Shown here piece by piece: positions 5,501 through 5,513 of a stretch of 5,513 nt of DNA. The position numbers were made by a program, and so were the translations under genes. This DNA is from Eubacteriaceae bacterium UBA7485 (GTDB lineage: Bacteria; Bacillota; Clostridia; Eubacteriales; Eubacteriaceae), in the NCBI GenBank assembly GCA_002478485.1, contig DLOL01000087.1, positions 37,997 through 43,509 of the forward strand. The letters run 5' to 3'. The notes under the pieces are model-generated. The model made no database searches, was not told the DNA's origin, and worked only from the letters and a program-made list of their open reading frames with translations. The first letter of the stretch is position 1, and every line of letters starts with the position of its first letter.

Positions 5501-5513
5501 CGGTTCTATGATG

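Noticed and set aside
5501..5513. End of an upstream gene before the terminator
   Set aside because: Thirteen bases contain a TAG in one frame, but that is too little to support a coding call.

Overview
This window is the front part of a bacterial S10 ribosomal-protein operon. All genes are on the minus strand, so transcription runs from high to low coordinates. In transcription order it reads: leader (about 5456-5205), rpsJ (S10), rplC (L3), rplD (L4), rplW (L23), rplB (L2), rpsS (S19), rplV (L22), rpsC (S3), rplP (L16), rpmC (L29), rpsQ (S17) and the first four codons of rplN (L14), which is cut by the window edge. Every gene is intact and near family length, and the order is the canonical one.

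The organism looks like a moderate-GC Gram-positive (Bacillota). The signs are strong AGGAGG-type ribosome-binding sites before most genes, a TTG start on rpsC, a Gram-positive-like L3 central loop without the glutamine methylated in E. coli L3, and rpsJ sitting behind its own terminator and promoter. A Clostridia or Negativicutes member is plausible, but I cannot place it further from sequence alone.

Region by region: 5513-5501 is the unassigned edge of whatever lies upstream. At 5500-5470 is an intrinsic terminator that can work in both directions. A sigma-A-type promoter (TTGCAA, 17 bp, TATAAT) has its -35 box inside the terminator hairpin. A leader of about 250 nt follows, with a 5' domain closed by a 7-bp helix and, nearer rpsJ, a 20-bp almost perfect hairpin. 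The coding genes then run with spacers of 11-21 nt or overlaps (rplD/rplW by 4 nt, rplP/rpmC by 1 nt). The only other sizeable gap is the 72-nt rpsJ-rplC spacer, which holds two inverted repeats.

The products work together in the ribosome. S10, S19, S3 and S17 belong to the 30S subunit; L3, L4, L23, L2, L22, L16, L29 and L14 to the 50S subunit. L4 and L22 line the exit tunnel, L23 and L29 its outlet, and L2, L3 and L16 surround the peptidyl-transferase region. The coding part is ordinary housekeeping DNA. The material most worth a second look is non-coding: the structured leader, the promoter fused to a terminator, and small signals at gene junctions. I see no mobile element, CRISPR array, tRNA or rRNA gene.
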